The translations under genes were made by a program, and so were the position numbers. DNA of 64,000 bases from positions 264,001 to 328,000 of the forward strand of contig NZ_CP150203.1 of NCBI RefSeq assembly GCF_037969725.1, written 5' to 3'. The notes beneath the pieces are model-generated. The model saw nothing but the letters and a program-made list of their open reading frames with translations, made no database searches and was not told the DNA's origin. Positions 62,762-64,000 of the stretch are shown one piece after another; within the stretch, counting starts at the first letter, position 1, and the number at the start of each line of letters is the position of its first letter. This DNA is from Paenibacillus sp. FSL W8-0426 (lineage in GTDB: Bacteria > Bacillota > Bacilli > Paenibacillales > Paenibacillaceae).

Positions 62762-62830
62762 GTTATTTCCTCCTCATATCCTTTGCTTATAGGGTCATTG
62801 TAGCGTTTTCTGTCGAATCCGAATATGAAC

Positions 62831-62861
62831 TATAGTACAATGATTGGAGTATAGTCCAATG
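62831..62861 (+). repeat. Direct repeats upstream of the AraC-family gene
   Basis: TATAGTACAATG (62831-62842) and TATAGTCCAATG (62850-62861), 11 of 12 equal, 19 bases apart. They lie between divergent pyk and the AraC-family gene, ending 13 bases before its start codon, and could be the regulator's own operator. Confidence 0.45.
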
Positions 62862-62873
62862 GCGAGGTGTTTT

Positions 62874-63653
62874 ATGATTACCCCACTAGAAGTGCGGCAC
62901 ATCAACAGTGTCGGCTGGTACGAAAAGGGCGTGCCATCAAGGGGGACTTGGCGGCTCAGCTTGGTCACCTATGGAAAATGTGTATATTGGGTGAACGGCG
63001 AGAAACAGATCATGGAAAAGGGAGAACTGCTGCTGATCCCGGAGAGCGTATCTTACTACGGCAAAAGCATCCCGACCGTTACCCACACCCAGATTGTCGT
63101 CCATTTGCAATGTCCTGCTTCCGGTGAATTGCCGATGTTGGAACAACCGGAAACGCTGCGGCATAAACCGGGCTGCTATGAACTTATCCTGGAACGCATG
63201 AAAACGATTCTCCAGCAGTGGCAGGAACGGCCATCTTATTATGTCATGATGAGCCAAGCCTTATTGACGGAAGTGTTAATTTACGTGAATCGGGAAGTGG
63301 ACCGGGGCGTGATCCCGCCCGAGAAACATGTGCATGCGGAGCGGATGAAACGATACATCGAACGGCATTATCGCGAAAAGGTGACCAAAGAGGAGCTCGG
63401 GGATGCAATCGGCCGGACGCCCAATTATGCGGCGGCATTATTCAAAAGCATGACGAATCAAACGATCAGTCAGTACGTGCATGATCAGCGGATGAAACGG
63501 GCCATGTACATGTTGACGGAGTCCCGGCTCTCCGTGCAGGAAATTTCCGAGTTTCTCGGCTACCGGGACCTCTCTTATTTTTACCGCATATTCAAACGCC
63601 TTACGGGAACATCCCCATCAGACCTGTTGCAGGAACGCCCGCCAACGATATAA
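62874..63653 (+). CDS. AraC-family transcriptional regulator
   Basis: 259 residues from ATG 62874, four to five bases after GGCGAGGTG; upstream in-frame ATGs lie inside the direct repeats. N-terminal cupin-type sensor (LSLVTYGKCVYWVNGEKQIMEKGELLLIPESVSYYGKS) and a C-terminal double helix-turn-helix (TKEELGDAIGRTPNYAAALFKSMTNQTISQYV, SVQEISEFLGYRDLSYFYRIFKRLTGTSPSDLL). The target is unknown; nearby direct repeats suggest autoregulation. No adjacent sugar genes are present. Confidence 0.9.
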   Translation: MITPLEVRHINSVGWYEKGVPSRGTWRLSLVTYGKCVYWVNGEKQIMEKGELLLIPESVSYYGKSIPTVTHTQIVVHLQCPASGELPMLEQPETLRHKPGCYELILERMKTILQQWQERPSYYVMMSQALLTEVLIYVNREVDRGVIPPEKHVHAERMKRYIERHYREKVTKEELGDAIGRTPNYAAALFKSMTNQTISQYVHDQRMKRAMYMLTESRLSVQEISEFLGYRDLSYFYRIFKRLTGTSPSDLLQERPPTI

Positions 63654-63666
63654 GAGATGATTGCAT

Positions 63667-63690
63667 AAAAAAAGAGGGCATATCGCCCTC
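63667..63690 (-). terminator. Terminator of the PAP2-like gene
   Basis: On the minus strand GAGGGC-GATAT-GCCCTC is followed by TTTTTTTATG. Confidence 0.85.
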
Positions 63691-63708
63691 GCAAATCATG
63701 AATTCGTA

Positions 63709-64000
63709 TTACGCACTGCCGCTTGTACTCTTTGTCCCCGACGCACCAAGCGGTTGCTTGGCTGTTTTTTGTGCGCGCTCTTTGCGGCCGGCAAAAGCAT
63801 GGACCGCCCAATAGGCCGCTTCCGCGAACGCGATGCCTCCGGCTACGTCCAGCAGGGAGTGCTGCTTCACGAACACGGTCGATGCAATGATGAGCCATAG
63901 CCACACTGACCAGGAGATTTTGGCCAGCGGTTTGAACGTAAGATGCCGTTGAACGATGATGAACAGCAGATAGCTGGTCAACACGTGAACGCTCGGAAAA
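63709..64000 (-). CDS. PAP2-family membrane phosphatase-like protein, cut by window end
   Basis: The frame is open to the window edge. The visible 97 residues contain FPSVHVLTSYLLF, matching the PSxH motif, and STVFVKQHSLLDVAGGIAFAE, matching the third PAP2 motif with His and Asp, as in the PAP2_3 / inositolphosphoryl-like group. Two to three membrane helices and a basic C-terminal tail (GRKERAQKTAKQP...) are seen. Such proteins dephosphorylate lipid phosphates at the membrane. The N-terminal part lies outside the window. Confidence 0.8.
   Translation of the reverse strand, partial: FPSVHVLTSYLLFIIVQRHLTFKPLAKISWSVWLWLIIASTVFVKQHSLLDVAGGIAFAEAAYWAVHAFAGRKERAQKTAKQPLGASGTKSTSGSA

Noticed and set aside
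61295..62803. 502-residue plus-strand frame
   Set aside because: Antisense to pyk and crosses the pyk terminator; rich in His and Phe as expected for a shadow frame.

Overview
The window looks like a chromosomal segment of a Paenibacillus-type Firmicute, inferred from moderately high GC, strong AAGGAGG-type ribosome binding sites, many ABC sugar importers with YesM/YesN-type two-component systems, LicT-type antitermination, a bacillithiol-system (YtxJ-like) protein and CcpA-type cre sites. No rRNA, tRNA, CRISPR array, intact transposase or prophage was seen. Both ends cut genes: an alpha-mannosidase on the left and a PAP2-family membrane protein on the right.

Layout. 1-2.4 kb: end of a GH38 alpha-mannosidase and two TIM-barrel sugar isomerase/epimerases. 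2.6-4.8 kb: a VOC protein, an acidic low-complexity protein and a membrane-fused YtxJ. 4.9-14.5 kb: a complete high-affinity potassium uptake system (KdpF, A, B, C and a KdpD/KdpE-type regulator). A KdpE-box-like sequence precedes it. KdpD is divided into two genes: a soluble sensor with two tandem KdpD-USP modules, and a separate DUF4118-GAF-histidine kinase. 14.6-17 kb: GH4 alpha-galactosidase and a divergent AraC regulator. 17.1-22.4 kb: a cobalamin riboswitch with terminator followed by a five-gene Opp/Nik-type ABC importer, best read as a cobalt (or nickel) importer. 22.5-25.4 kb: an ECF sigma/DUF4179 pair, a structured non-coding element and udk. 25.6-31.1 kb: a beta-glucoside operon (licT, EIIBCA, GH1 phospho-beta-glucosidase, KdgT-like permease) with two RAT/terminator switches. 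31.3-38.6 kb: a secreted coiled-coil protein, a SWIM/SNF2 pair, an EEP-family hydrolase and a soluble MCP-like protein with a sigma-D-like promoter.

39-48.2 kb: a pectin-type locus (a long GH105 protein, a sugar ABC importer and a YesM/YesN two-component system). 48.3-58.1 kb: a GNAT gene and a myo-inositol catabolic cluster (iolD, E, C, A, G, B) ending in a LacI-family regulator. Three near-identical TTAAGCGCTTAA operators stand before iolD, and an inverted-repeat element separates iolC from iolA. 58.3-64 kb: small unknown proteins (DUF4261, DUF1304), a WecG/TagA glycosyltransferase, a short pyruvate kinase, an AraC regulator and the partial PAP2 gene.

The most unusual items are the split KdpD with a doubled sensor module, the cobalamin-riboswitch-controlled Nik-type importer, the LacI-controlled iol locus and two structured intergenic elements. 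Coordinates of starts were chosen from ribosome binding sites, and alternatives are noted. All family calls rest on reading motifs by eye; no database search was run.
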